From: Entomortierella parvispora
Lineage: Eukaryota > Mortierellomycota > Mortierellomycetes > Mortierellales > Mortierellaceae
Length of the DNA stretch: 64,000 nucleotides
Direction: 5' to 3'
Assembly: GCA_963573315.1 (NCBI GenBank)
Contig: OY752144.1
Coordinates: 862,501 to 926,500 of the forward strand
Shown here one piece after another: positions 37,731 to 46,200 of the stretch; within the stretch, counting starts at the first letter, position 1, and every line of letters begins with the position of its first letter. The position numbers and the translations under genes were made by a program. The notes under the pieces are model-generated. The model was not told the origin of the DNA and did not search any database. It saw only the letters and a program-made list of their open reading frames with translations.

Positions 37731-37848
37731 CTGTCAAGCAAGGAGGGAAAGATATCGGCATCAGAAGATCTGTATTGAGTTATATCAAATAGTGCTACGG
37801 AAGAGTTACCTGTCAAGCAAGGAGGGAAAGATATCGGCATCAGAAGAT
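37731..37848 (+). repeat. Two exact 39-bp direct repeats, 79-bp period
   Basis: The unit starting ctgtcaagcaaggagggaaa and ending catcagaagat occurs at 37731-37769 and again, without mismatch, at 37810-37848, separated by a 40-bp spacer (ctgtattgagttatatcaaa...). Either a recent tandem duplication or the duplicated flanks of a small insertion. Confidence 0.9.
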
Positions 37849-37934
37849 GCCGATCCATCCTTGCGGACCAGGTCTACTTATAGAGGCTATCTGCTAAATC
37901 TACAAATCTACCAACTCATAGTCTGAGTCGTCGG

Positions 37935-38008
37935 TTGTCAGCGGGTCTGATGAACTGCTGACGTATCCGCTGACAAGACCGCTGACAGGCTCCCAATAGC
38001 TGTCAGCG
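37935..38008. repeat. Cluster of short inverted repeats (ctgac/gtcag)
   Basis: ttgtcagcgg (37935-37944) pairs with ccgctgacaa (37967-37976), and cgctgacag (37980-37988) pairs with ctgtcagcg (38000-38008). Both can form perfect 9-10 bp stems. They lie inside the 511-bp insertion. Confidence 0.7.
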
Positions 38009-38040
38009 TCTGCATGAAAGTAGACGCCATGGGCCTCCGG

Positions 38041-38070
38041 TTTTTTTTTTTTTTTTGCAACATTTTATTT
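38041..38070 (-). mobile_element. Minimal LINE insertion: poly(A) tail plus 14 bp of 3' end
   Basis: Sixteen T followed by gcaacattttattt, the terminal bases of the minus-strand LINE, and nothing else. The flanks are an identical 15-bp duplication, gccatgggcctccgg (38026-38040 and 38071-38085). The first bases of the right flank (gccatg) also match the LINE continuation, so the true truncation point is uncertain by about six bases. Confidence 0.85.
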
Positions 38071-38208
38071 GCCATGGGCCTCCGGGCCTAGAGCGCGACG
38101 GGTCCGGGCGGAGAAGGTTGGTGGCGCTCGACTGCGGGGGTTAAAAGTGGTCGGATTTACGACACAATATCAGAAACCCAGAAAACGGGCCAATCACGGC
38201 TCGAACAT

Positions 38209-38242
38209 GGGGATCTAGCTCGTAGGGGATCTAGCTCAAATG
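38209..38242 (+). pseudogene. Two partial tRNA-Ala 5' ends in tandem
   Basis: ggggatctagctc plus gta (38209-38224), then ggggatctagctcaaatg (38225-38242): the first 13 and 18 bases of the intact tRNA-Ala(AGC) found at 47223 and 57121. The first stub is also present upstream of the intact tRNA at 57.1 kb. The second stub ends exactly where segment A begins. Confidence 0.85.
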
Positions 38243-38278
38243 CTTTTCACGCATTTCTTTGATGTCATCCTCCTCATC

Positions 38279-38337
38279 GATTGGTCCGATTGTGTTCTGA
38301 ACACAATCACGCCATTCATGCATGATGGGGTATAAAT
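38279..38337 (+). promoter_or_regulatory. Promoter-like block of segment A: inverted CCAAT, 21-bp palindrome, TATA
   Basis: gattggtcc (inverted CCAAT, 38278-38286) is followed by a perfect palindrome, gattgtgttc-t-gaacacaatc (38288-38308), and tataaat at 38331-38337. The ORF start is about 115 bp further on. The same block is intact in segment B (42069-42128). Arrangement and spacing fit an RNA polymerase II promoter with a dimeric-factor site; no factor is assigned. Confidence 0.6.
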
Positions 38338-38448
38338 GCTCAATGGACATTGGCCATGCCAACCACACACCTTCGCTTCCCATTCACCATCCTTAAGCTC
38401 TCTTCTCCCCATTCCATTCCATTCTCCTGGAAAAAAAAAAAAAAAAAC

Positions 38449-39324
38449 ATGAGGACCAAGACGCCAAAGGACACACCCGCCCCAGTACGGAGACAGAACA
38501 CCTCTATCAAAGGAGTCTCTCAATTCCCCGTACGAACCCAGGAGTTCGCCACCCTCTTTGGTGGTATCAACTTAGTTCCCTCCCCCCCAGCATCATCAAT
38601 CTCGGACCCCGACCCCTCCCTCTATTACTCTCCCATCCAGGATGACGAGGAACCTGCGGATGACACCTTCGAGGACGAGGGTATAGTCCACCAGACCCAG
38701 TCGCCAGTGGTTGAACAAGAGGAGGAGGAGATCGAACAGATGTCTAAAGAACAGCTGGACTTCCTTCTCCAGCAGGAAACTCAACCCCTCCGAGAACCAA
38801 CCCCCGAAACTGCACCGTCGTCTCAGACGACAGAACCCTCGACTCTCCGACGGGAAAACATCATCCCCCTCTCGGACTCGACACCTGCAGCTACGGCCCC
38901 CACCCCTCCCCCACAGACCTCTTCCTCCGTTCCCGAGCACGCAACTCTGGAGCGAATCCCAGAACACCGTCTCGAAGGACCCTTCTCCACCTTGGTCGAT
39001 CAGCGATCCGTTGATCTTCTCAGGGCCCTCACCACGACCACCCACGAACGCCAAGTGGTGCTACAGTCCATCCTCAATGAAAGTGACAGGAGAATCTTGC
39101 GACATGACCCGAGCATCGGAACTCTCCCCAATCCCGATCTTGAGCGCATCGAACAAATTCTCCTGGAACATGAGGACCTGTCGTACCAACTCCCATATCT
39201 TGTCCACTGCCTGTTCGCTCCTGTGAATCACAGAGCAAGGACGAGCAAGTCCATTCGACCCAAGCCTTACGACCGAACAGGATCGCCTCTGCCCAAAAAG
39301 GACCGAGACCAATCCTGCAACTAA
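38449..39324 (+). CDS. Unrecognised 291-residue protein of the mobile segment, copy A
   Basis: The start is the ATG (MRTKTPKDTPAPVRRQ) immediately after a run of 17 A and one C. A longer in-frame start exists upstream in this copy but not in copy B, where the A run has 22 bases, so the upstream part is not coding. The basic N-terminus is followed by an acidic Pro/Glu/Thr-rich middle (EEPADDTFEDEG; VVEQEEEEIEQMSKEQLDFL). The C-terminal part is helical and more ordered (SVDLLRALTTTTHERQVVLQ; DLERIEQILLEHEDLSYQLP) and the protein ends with a basic tail (SKSIRPKPYDRTGSPLPKKD). No catalytic motif, zinc finger or membrane segment is seen. The two copies are nearly identical and fully open. Could be an accessory or nucleic-acid-binding protein of an element, or a captured host gene. 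Confidence 0.6.
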   Translation: MRTKTPKDTPAPVRRQNTSIKGVSQFPVRTQEFATLFGGINLVPSPPASSISDPDPSLYYSPIQDDEEPADDTFEDEGIVHQTQSPVVEQEEEEIEQMSKEQLDFLLQQETQPLREPTPETAPSSQTTEPSTLRRENIIPLSDSTPAATAPTPPPQTSSSVPEHATLERIPEHRLEGPFSTLVDQRSVDLLRALTTTTHERQVVLQSILNESDRRILRHDPSIGTLPNPDLERIEQILLEHEDLSYQLPYLVHCLFAPVNHRARTSKSIRPKPYDRTGSPLPKKDRDQSCN

Positions 39325-39553
39325 TTGTGGCTCCCCTACTCTCATACTCATACCCCTCTATTCGAATGATCGCAGCTTTCAAGTAACGCGCTTTTGCCAA
39401 CCGGTGCCCGACAGGCGATTGACCTTAAAAACAGCGTCTTGCACATTTTTTTCGCACTGCCGACCTAGTTTAGTTCATATTTCCCGTAGGCCCGGAGATC
39501 GAAAACGCATGATAGACCTGGACCACGAATAAAGCACCTTCACCTTCGGGGAA

Positions 39554-39578
39554 GGGGATCTAGCTCAAATGGTAGAGC
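39554..39578 (+). pseudogene. tRNA-Ala 5' fragment (25 nt) interrupted by a LINE
   Basis: ggggatctagctcaaatggt agagc matches positions 1-25 of the intact tRNA-Ala(AGC); after that the sequence continues acctttccctcatacc, the start of the plus-strand LINE. No anticodon arm is present, so it cannot give a tRNA. Confidence 0.85.
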
Positions 39579-42033
39579 ACCTTTCCCTCATACCACTTTT
39601 GTCGTAATAAAACAGAGTGGCCGTCGCGCTCAAAACACAAACTACTTGATCTCGACACACAGAACGTTGTCGGCTAGACTCTGAAAGGTTCCTAGCTCCC
39701 CTCCCTCCCCGTTCTCTTTCCTATTAATATGGAAAAGACCGGCACCACCGTTCCTGGTGGCAATAACGCTCCCTCCATCTCCCATGGAGCACATGGCGGA
39801 TCAGATGATGGTCGCCCTGCCCCTCCTGCGGAGAGCAAAACAAAAATCAACCGTCACAGTGTCAACAGCTATGCTGGCGCACTGAAATCTTCCCTGACCC
39901 AGCAGGAGCGCGCGGACCGCGCCCGCTCCATCCAGCGAGAGCTGGAGGCTGGTCTGGAAGAGGACATTTGGTGCGAAAAAGAAGACGGTGTAGACGTCCT
40001 TTTCTCTCACCTCGCGGAGGATTACCTGATTGGTATCCCCTTTGACCACACCAAGATCCGTGCCTCCGATGTGGTCTTTGCCGTGGATGACGCCTACCCG
40101 GCGCCCTCGGCTGTTGGAGTCCATCACTCCACCAAGGGAGTTGTCTACGTCGCGTTTGCAGACGAGATCTCCCGCAAGACTGCCCTCTCCAAACCAATGC
40201 CATTCAATGACGGATCCCTCGCCGTCTTTCCCGTCACTCGATCCACCGGCCCTCGAATCACGATTCGATCTGATTCGATCCCGGTATTCAACCCTGAGGA
40301 ACGTCGCAACAGAGTCCAAGAATTATTCAAGGACTTTGGCAAGATCATCCACTGGAAGGTCTTTACCCGCCCCAACTCAGGGCTATCAACCCCCAAAACG
40401 CAATTTGTGCTGGAGCTTCATGAGTCCGTCCCAGAGTCGGTGGAGATCCCCCGTGTCGCTCCCATTAAAGGCACTAACGTGCTCTTTAAATGGAGCGGCA
40501 GATCTTTCTGCCTCCGCTGTGGTGATGGCAACCACACCAAGCCCCAATGTGGCCTACCCCTGGACTATGTTCTGGAAGAACAGCCGGTCATTCGCACACC
40601 TATTATGGCGCGCGCCCTTCCAGACCCAGATGCTCCACTACGCACCCCCAAACCCAAACCCACATCTGCGCCTGCGGCTCCAACCGCTTCCTTACCCAAG
40701 CCTGACGGCGACGGATTCCTGGAGGCGGGCTCGAGCAGAAAGGCTCGTAAGCGCGCTCGTACTGCTGCTCTCCAAGGAGGCAGCCCGTCCTCGGATAGCG
40801 ACTCTTCCTCTGGCCGCCCAGCCCAGAAGAAGGGTCCCGCTACGCCCAACCCAAAAGACGCCGGCCACAAAGGTGGAGCATCTGATGGAAAGGCAAACGC
40901 GTCCGAGACTGCGCCATTGACTCTTACTGCTGCCGCAGATAAAGGAAAGGGCGTGGCTGATCAGAGAAAGGAACAGTCTGAGGTACCTCAAAAGAGATCC
41001 AAGACGACGGAGAAAGATTCCAGTGCTGCTAAGGAGCAGGCTGTGAACTCTCCTCCCAAACTTGATCAGGACCAATCCAGGTCACAGGAGGGCTCTGGAA
41101 GTGCTGCTGGTGTACAGACTCCAGGCTCCGCCTTGACCCAAGGATCTGGTCACTCCCAGCAAGGGACCCATACCTCACAAGAGGACAAATCCTCCGGACA
41201 AGGCACGTCCGAAAACCTCGATGACCAACAAGCCGAGGACGGGGATGGTGATTGGGAAATGTACGAATACACCGACGAACAAATGATGGAGATGCAAAAC
41301 CCTGACACCAGCCAGGAACGACGCGATGTGATCATGGAGATGGCACGGACCAAATCCAAACTAGGCGCCGCCAAGGCCGCTCAGTCGGGCAAGGGCAAGC
41401 ACGCGGTTGCCCATGCCGCAAAGATTGATAAGATGCTTGACGGCAGCACCTCGCGGCCCTCCCTCGCGGCCCGACTCCACCAGAAGAACAAAAAAGTGTA
41501 GATGAGGAAGAGAGTGGGCCGGGGATCCCTCACGCCTGGATCTTCCGATCCTGGCCTCACATCCCTTTGAGCGCCCACTCTCACCAGTGACACAACTCCC
41601 TCAATTCCTTTTACCATGTTTGAGTACAAGAATTTGAAAGTTTTGACCCTCAACGTCAGTTCGCTCAGCAAGCCGGAAAAGAGGTCGGATCTATTTCGAT
41701 GGCTTCGCACTTCCTCTGGTGCTGATCTAATTGCTCTACAAGAAATCTACGGCTACTACGAAAACACGGGTATCACAGAACCGATGAAGAAACTCTGGAC
41801 TCAAGAATGGGGTAAACCTTGCCTTTTTTCCAAGTACTGCGCGGTCCTTGTCAACAACACCCGACTATCCCTACACAATAATTACTTCCACAACACCGGG
41901 CGGATCATATCGACTGATGTGGCTCTGGACGGCTTGGTTAACAAGACTGTCCGATTCATCAACATTCTTGTACTCCTCCCTCTCTCATCCATGTTCCACA
42001 ACATGCCATCCCATTGGTCCTACTGCGAAAATG
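39579..42033 (+). mobile_element. Plus-strand LINE: 5' UTR, ORF1 and start of ORF2 (3' part lost)
   Basis: Starts inside a tRNA-Ala copy and runs 5' UTR (39579-39728), ORF1 (39729-41501) and the endonuclease start of ORF2 (41616 on). The 5' end is apparently complete, which is unusual for LINE insertions. The element is cut off in the endonuclease domain by direct junction with segment B at gaaaatg/cttttcac. The reverse transcriptase and 3' end are missing. Confidence 0.8.
39729..41501 (+). CDS. LINE ORF1 protein with CCHC zinc knuckle
   Basis: 590 residues, fully open. ORF1 proteins of non-LTR retrotransposons bind the element RNA and form the RNP. The N-terminus is Gly/Ser/Pro-rich. The middle resembles an RNA-binding fold (VVYVAFADEISRKTALSK; FVLELHESVPESVEIPR). 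A CCHC knuckle follows at C261-x2-C264-x4-H269-x4-C274 (CLRCGDGNHTKPQC). The C-terminal 300 residues are low-complexity (Ser/Lys/Gln/Ala), with an acidic block (DDQQAEDGDGDWEMYEYTDE) and a basic end (ARLHQKNKKV). The ATG at 39729 is chosen because it opens the frame about 150 bp after the tRNA junction. It is separated by 114 bp from ORF2. Intact coding suggests a young insertion. Confidence 0.85.
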   Translation: MEKTGTTVPGGNNAPSISHGAHGGSDDGRPAPPAESKTKINRHSVNSYAGALKSSLTQQERADRARSIQRELEAGLEEDIWCEKEDGVDVLFSHLAEDYLIGIPFDHTKIRASDVVFAVDDAYPAPSAVGVHHSTKGVVYVAFADEISRKTALSKPMPFNDGSLAVFPVTRSTGPRITIRSDSIPVFNPEERRNRVQELFKDFGKIIHWKVFTRPNSGLSTPKTQFVLELHESVPESVEIPRVAPIKGTNVLFKWSGRSFCLRCGDGNHTKPQCGLPLDYVLEEQPVIRTPIMARALPDPDAPLRTPKPKPTSAPAAPTASLPKPDGDGFLEAGSSRKARKRARTAALQGGSPSSDSDSSSGRPAQKKGPATPNPKDAGHKGGASDGKANASETAPLTLTAAADKGKGVADQRKEQSEVPQKRSKTTEKDSSAAKEQAVNSPPKLDQDQSRSQEGSGSAAGVQTPGSALTQGSGHSQQGTHTSQEDKSSGQGTSENLDDQQAEDGDGDWEMYEYTDEQMMEMQNPDTSQERRDVIMEMARTKSKLGAAKAAQSGKGKHAVAHAAKIDKMLDGSTSRPSLAARLHQKNKKV

Positions 42034-42053
42034 CTTTTCACGCATTTCTTTGA
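41616..42053 (+). pseudogene. LINE ORF2, N-terminal endonuclease fragment
   Basis: Begins MFEYKNLKVLTLNVSSLSKP, the start of an exonuclease-endonuclease-phosphatase (APE-type) domain: Asn in TLNV and the metal-binding Glu in LIALQEIYG are present. After about 138 codons the frame runs across the junction into segment B and stops at 42053. All of the reverse transcriptase is missing. This is a deletion product, not a functional gene. Confidence 0.85.
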
Positions 42054-42068
42054 TGTCATCCTCCTCAT

Positions 42069-42128
42069 CGATTGGTCCGATTGTGTTCTGAACACAATCA
42101 CGCCATTCATGCATGATGGGGTATAAAT
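42069..42128 (+). promoter_or_regulatory. Promoter-like block of segment B
   Basis: Same inverted CCAAT (gattggtcc), perfect palindrome gattgtgttc-t-gaacacaatc (42079-42099) and tataaat (42122-42128) as in segment A, without change. Confidence 0.6.
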
Positions 42129-42243
42129 GCTCAATGGACATTGGCCATGCCAACCACACACCTTCGCTTCCCATTCACCATCCTTAAGCTCTCTTCTCCC
42201 CATTCCATTCCATTCTCCTGGAAAAAAAAAAAAAAAAAAAAAC

Positions 42244-43119
42244 ATGAGGACCAAGACGCCAAAGGACACACCCGCCCCAGTACGGAGACAGAACACCTCT
42301 ATCAAAGGAGTCTCTCAATTCCCCGTACGAACCCAGGAGTTCGCCACCCTCTTTGGTGGTATCAACTTAGTTCCCTCCCCCCCAGCATCATCAATCTCGG
42401 ACCCCGACCCCTCCCTCTATTACTCTCCCATCCAGGATGACGAGGAACCTGCGGATGACACCTTCGAGGACGAGGGTATAGTCCACCAGACCCAGTCGCC
42501 AGTGGTTGAACAAGAGGAGGAGGAGATCGAACAGATGTCTAAAGAACAGCTGGACTTCCTTCTCCAGCAGGAAACTCAACCCCTCCGAGAACCAACCCCC
42601 GAAACTGCACCGTCGTCTCAGACGACAGAACCCTCGACTCTCCGACGGGAAAACATCATCCCCCTCTCGGACTCGACACCTGCAGCTACGGCCCCCACCC
42701 CTCCCCCACAGACCTCTTCCTCCGTTCCCGAGCACGCAACTCTGGAGCGAATCCCAGAACACCGTCTCGAAGGACCCTTCTCCACCTTGGTCGATCAGCG
42801 ATCCGTTGATCTTCTCAGGGCCCTCACCACGACCACCCACGAACGCCAAGTGGTGCTACAGTCCATCCTCAATGAAAGTGACAGGAGAATCTTGCGACAT
42901 GACCCGAGCATCGGAACTCTCCCCAATCCCGATCTTGAGCGCATCGAACAAATTCGCCTGGAACATGAGGACCTGTCGTACCAACTCCCATATCTTGTCC
43001 ACTGCCTGTTCGCTCCTGTGAATCACAGAGCAAGGACGAGCAAGTCCATTCGACCCAAGCCTTACGACCGAACAGGATCGCCTCTGCCCAAAAAGGACCG
43101 AGACCAATCCTGCAACTAA
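42244..43119 (+). CDS. Unrecognised 291-residue protein of the mobile segment, copy B
   Basis: Same protein as at 38449-39324. The only amino-acid change I can see is Arg for Leu in ERIEQI(R/L)LEHED. The ATG follows a run of 22 A and one C. Because the A run differs by five bases from copy A, the upstream reading frames of the two copies differ, which supports this ATG as the real start. The stop and downstream sequence are intact, but the 3' UTR is broken 137 bp after the stop by the LINE insertion, so its natural aataaa (47204-47209) is now about 4 kb away. Confidence 0.6.
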   Translation: MRTKTPKDTPAPVRRQNTSIKGVSQFPVRTQEFATLFGGINLVPSPPASSISDPDPSLYYSPIQDDEEPADDTFEDEGIVHQTQSPVVEQEEEEIEQMSKEQLDFLLQQETQPLREPTPETAPSSQTTEPSTLRRENIIPLSDSTPAATAPTPPPQTSSSVPEHATLERIPEHRLEGPFSTLVDQRSVDLLRALTTTTHERQVVLQSILNESDRRILRHDPSIGTLPNPDLERIEQIRLEHEDLSYQLPYLVHCLFAPVNHRARTSKSIRPKPYDRTGSPLPKKDRDQSCN

Positions 43120-43256
43120 TTGTGGCTCCCCTACTCTCATACTCATACCCCTCTATTCGAATGATCGCAGCTTTCAAGTAACGCGCTTTTGCCAACCGGT
43201 GCCCGACAGGCGATTGACCTTAAAAACAGCGTCTTGCACATTTTTTTTCGCACTGC

Positions 43257-46200
43257 TTTTTTTTTTTTTTTTTTTGCAACATTTTATTTGCCATGCCGAG
43301 CCAAAGAAGTGGAGTATATAAACTGAACTATCTACGACCTGACGCAGCCGCGTGGTCTAGCGATCCCCGCGCAACAAATGCCACGGCTCGTCGCCGTGTA
43401 ATATTGGAGAGTAAAGTGTTACAAAAAATGGATCTTCCCCATTTTTTCAAGTGTCGTTAAATGAACTTGGCCGCGTATACAGGCCAGAAGTCGATGGTCC
43501 GCCAAAAAAGGGTCGTCCTGGGCTCCAGGGCAGAGGCCTTGGATGTGGTCAGTGAGGAGCGCGCCACATGGGCAAGTGTCAGGGGGCAATAGCGCCCCAG
43601 AGGCATTATTCCAGGGTAAACCAGGCTGGACTTGTCGTTTCATCTTGGGGCGGATACCGCGTTCCTTCTCCCATGCAATTGTGACTTCGCAACGGTGCTT
43701 CCACACTTTAGCCAGGGCGTCTCTATCCAGGCGACGGATAAACTGGTGTGCGACCGCGACTACAACCGAGTGAGGAGCTTTGAAAACTGGCGTCCACGCG
43801 TCGATCAAGGCGGAGTATAAGAGTCCTTGGTATGCAGTGACTACCGAGCGTGCCGTGTCCAATGGTGAAGTGTTCTCGCCAAATTTTGGAGGGCGCACCA
43901 TGGACAAGTCGTTGAAGGCAGAGTAGAGTGACGCCCAGATTTGCACATCCGCGGGTTGGTGCCAGTACAGAGTTTTTGGGGCCTCCATTACCAGTGCTCG
44001 GGCTTGCTGTTTGCTGTGTCTAGAGAGTTTTCCGTCGTTGACCTTCTTAATGGCAGCCCGGCCCCACTTTGGAATCGAAGCCACAGCGTCCTCCCATATA
44101 AGCATCTGTTGTTGTAACGACTCTGGACAAACCCAAACGTGATTGTTGTCCTCTGGTGCCCCTCGACATAGACAGCATAGATTGTCAGGATACAGGTCAG
44201 GATATCTCGCATGCATGACCGTGAGTGTCGGAAGCGTTCCATGCAGCTTTTTGATATGTTGCGAGCGACGAGTAGTGTCACTGCGGCTGCTGAAGAAGGT
44301 GTGGACTGGCCTTTTGTCGTGAATGATGGACAGTGCTGAGCGCCAATCCACATCTTCCAGGTCACTAATGGAACGCTTGACCCTCTTCTGTGCTATCCAT
44401 GTCTGGTGATGGCGAATGGTCGTCTGCTGTTTAAGAAATTGTCGCAGGTCAGACTCTAGTTGTTGTCCATGGCACGATGCTGTGAAAGTGATGTCCTGTT
44501 GTGCGCTGAGGTCGGCTTGCCAAGGTAGTGTATCCTGCTCGACTGCGTCTGTAGCGACTTCATCCGCCAATTCGTTGCCCAGCTCCCCATTATGACCACG
44601 GACCCATTCCACATCAGTCTGACCTTCGCGCTCTGTCACTAACGCTGCCAGAACAGCCCATGTGCCCGCAAATGTTGCTCGTTGCCGCCGCCGGGGAAGT
44701 GTCCGTGCCCTGTCCTTGACCAGAGCTTGGAATTGAGTGACAACGCCTTCGTTATCAAGGCGGACCAATATATCTTGCTGGGGGGGCATGGCCACGATTG
44801 CGGCAAGGAGACCCATTAGCTCGGCCTTGCCGGAGGAAGCTTGTCCGTCTACGCGGCCTGGAATAGAGTAGGTAGTGTCCGTGGAGAAATCCGCGACTCC
44901 AAACGCCATAGCACAGTCCTCGGAACCAGCTCGGACCATGGAGCCATCAGAGTAAAGGTCGCGGCGCTCCGGTGTTGTTGGTGACTGGCGAAGCCGGTGT
45001 ATGAGTTCGGCTTGGTCCGGAGGCATCCACAGGGGACCTACATTAACTAGATGCTCTCGAGAGGGGATAGGCAAAGGTGGGGGTAAAACACGCAGAGGAC
45101 GAACAGCGCTCCAATCAATGGTAACAGTAAGAGGGTGAAGGTGTTGTTGTAGGCGCTCGTTGTTGGTCCTCACGTCCTGGTCCCTCAGCTCCGCGGCCCA
45201 GGTCATGTACTCTGTCCGCAATTGTAGTCTGGCCTCCGCTGCCTCCAGATGCTGCTGGTGTTTGGTGTCTGCAAAGTCGTGCGCTTCTTGTATTCTGCGG
45301 GCGAGATTAACAGCAATGCTCTCGATTTGAAACTGAGATCGCACCTGTAGCCTTCGTAGTCCTTGCTGTGCAATGCTGGTAGCCTCTTTGATTGCCTCTG
45401 CCACTCGTCGTGGGGTCTTGGCAAGAAGCTTCTTGTATCTAGCCGTGTCAGCACGGAGTTGCAGTGTGCGTTGGTCTACCGCTGCCTGCAGTTCTTGGAT
45501 GATCGTGGTCCTGGCTGGTAAAGTGGCTGCATCAGCAGCCTGCAGACGTCTGTCTAGCTCCTCGTCAAGCCATCGAGATTCAGCTCGAAGTAGGTCATCT
45601 GCCTCCGGGGGAAGGCGCGATAGATATGTTGTCGGAGGATCTTCGGCATCTATTCTGGCAGGGGCAGAACGTGAGAGTGGAGCTAGGCCAAGAGTAGAGT
45701 CAGTGTCAGGGAAGAGACGTCGGGCTGCAGGTGCTGCCGTGTAAGTTTGCGAGAATGAAGAAAATTGAGATGAGGGTTGTGAAGATAACGGTGCTGTAAA
45801 CGAGGATGATGACAGGGGTGATTGGGAAAGTGGAATTGACGATGAAAGGATGACAGGGGAGGGTGACAAGGGTGAAAAGGAAGGGTCGCTTACTCCCAAA
45901 GGCAATGACGAAGAAGACGAAGAAGAAGAAGGTGACAGTTCTGAAGAAGAAATAAAAGGTGACGGTTCCGAATAAGAAGAAGAAGTAGAAGAAGGAGAAG
46001 GAGAAGAAGAAAGAATGAGAGAAGAAGAAGACGAAGAAGAAGGAAGGGAGTGCGACCCGGGAGCGTGTGGTCCCTTTTTCTTTTTTTCCGGCTCTCTTTT
46101 TTGTGTCTGGTCTTTTTGGCGCTGGAGGTGTGCAGACCGTGCAGTAGGAGGGTTGTGCCTTGCCTTTTGAATCTTTTGAATCTTTTGAATCTTTGCGTGA

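Larger units (their letters stand above)
37655..38165. mobile_element. 511-bp insertion in repeat R (candidate non-autonomous DNA element)
   Basis: Absent from R copy 2, where the sequence runs straight through (empty site around 57062-57064). It is flanked by AAT on both sides (37652-37654 and 38166-38168). The ends show a weak inverted relation: it begins gtcgtataaac and ends gtcggatttacgacac. No ORF. It contains a 39-bp direct repeat, several ctgacag/ctgtcag stem-loops and a nested LINE tail. Confidence 0.55.
37439..38208 (+). repeat. Repeat 'R', copy 1, split by a 511-bp insertion
   Basis: 37439-37654 plus 38166-38208 together match 56851-57104 (copy 2). Shared landmarks: gttacacg.gtttcgt.caccaa, ggccttggatagctc, gagttcgacgggctctcaaa, catatagcgtttgaaaaaat, then atatcagaaacccagaaaac and ggccaatcacggctcgaaca. 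The two copies differ at roughly one base in ten. Both end directly against a tRNA-Ala 5' stub. No protein-coding content is recognised. Confidence 0.85.
38243..39553 (+). mobile_element. Segment A: 1.3-kb mobile segment inserted at a tRNA-Ala sequence
   Basis: Starts cttttcacgcatttc right after the 18-nt tRNA-Ala stub and ends ccttcaccttcggggaa right before another tRNA-Ala 5' end (39554). The 18-bp tRNA sequence ggggatctagctcaaatg therefore brackets it like a target-site duplication. The second copy is at 42034-43256 plus 47130-47222. It carries its own promoter-like elements, one ORF and a polyadenylation-type aataaa (39529-39534). It has no terminal poly(A), no long terminal repeats and no recognisable polymerase or transposase. 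Family unknown. Confidence 0.7.
42034..43256 (+). mobile_element. Segment B (left part): second copy of the 1.3-kb mobile segment
   Basis: Nearly identical to 38243-39460, from cttttcacgc through the ORF to ttttttttcgcactgc, where the minus-strand LINE interrupts it. It resumes at 47130. Differences from A that I see include the A run before the start codon (22 versus 17), ctcctgg versus cgcctgg near the ORF end, and one extra T before cgcactgc. Its left neighbour is the truncated LINE ORF2 rather than tRNA sequence. Confidence 0.85.

Noticed and set aside
38350-38448. Longer start for the segment A ORF
   Set aside because: The frame runs through the A tract, which differs by five bases in copy B, so the upstream part is out of frame there.
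40030-40920. 296-codon ORF in a second frame over LINE ORF1
   Set aside because: Alternative-frame shadow of the ORF1 coding sequence; Pro/Leu/Ser-rich with no zinc knuckle.
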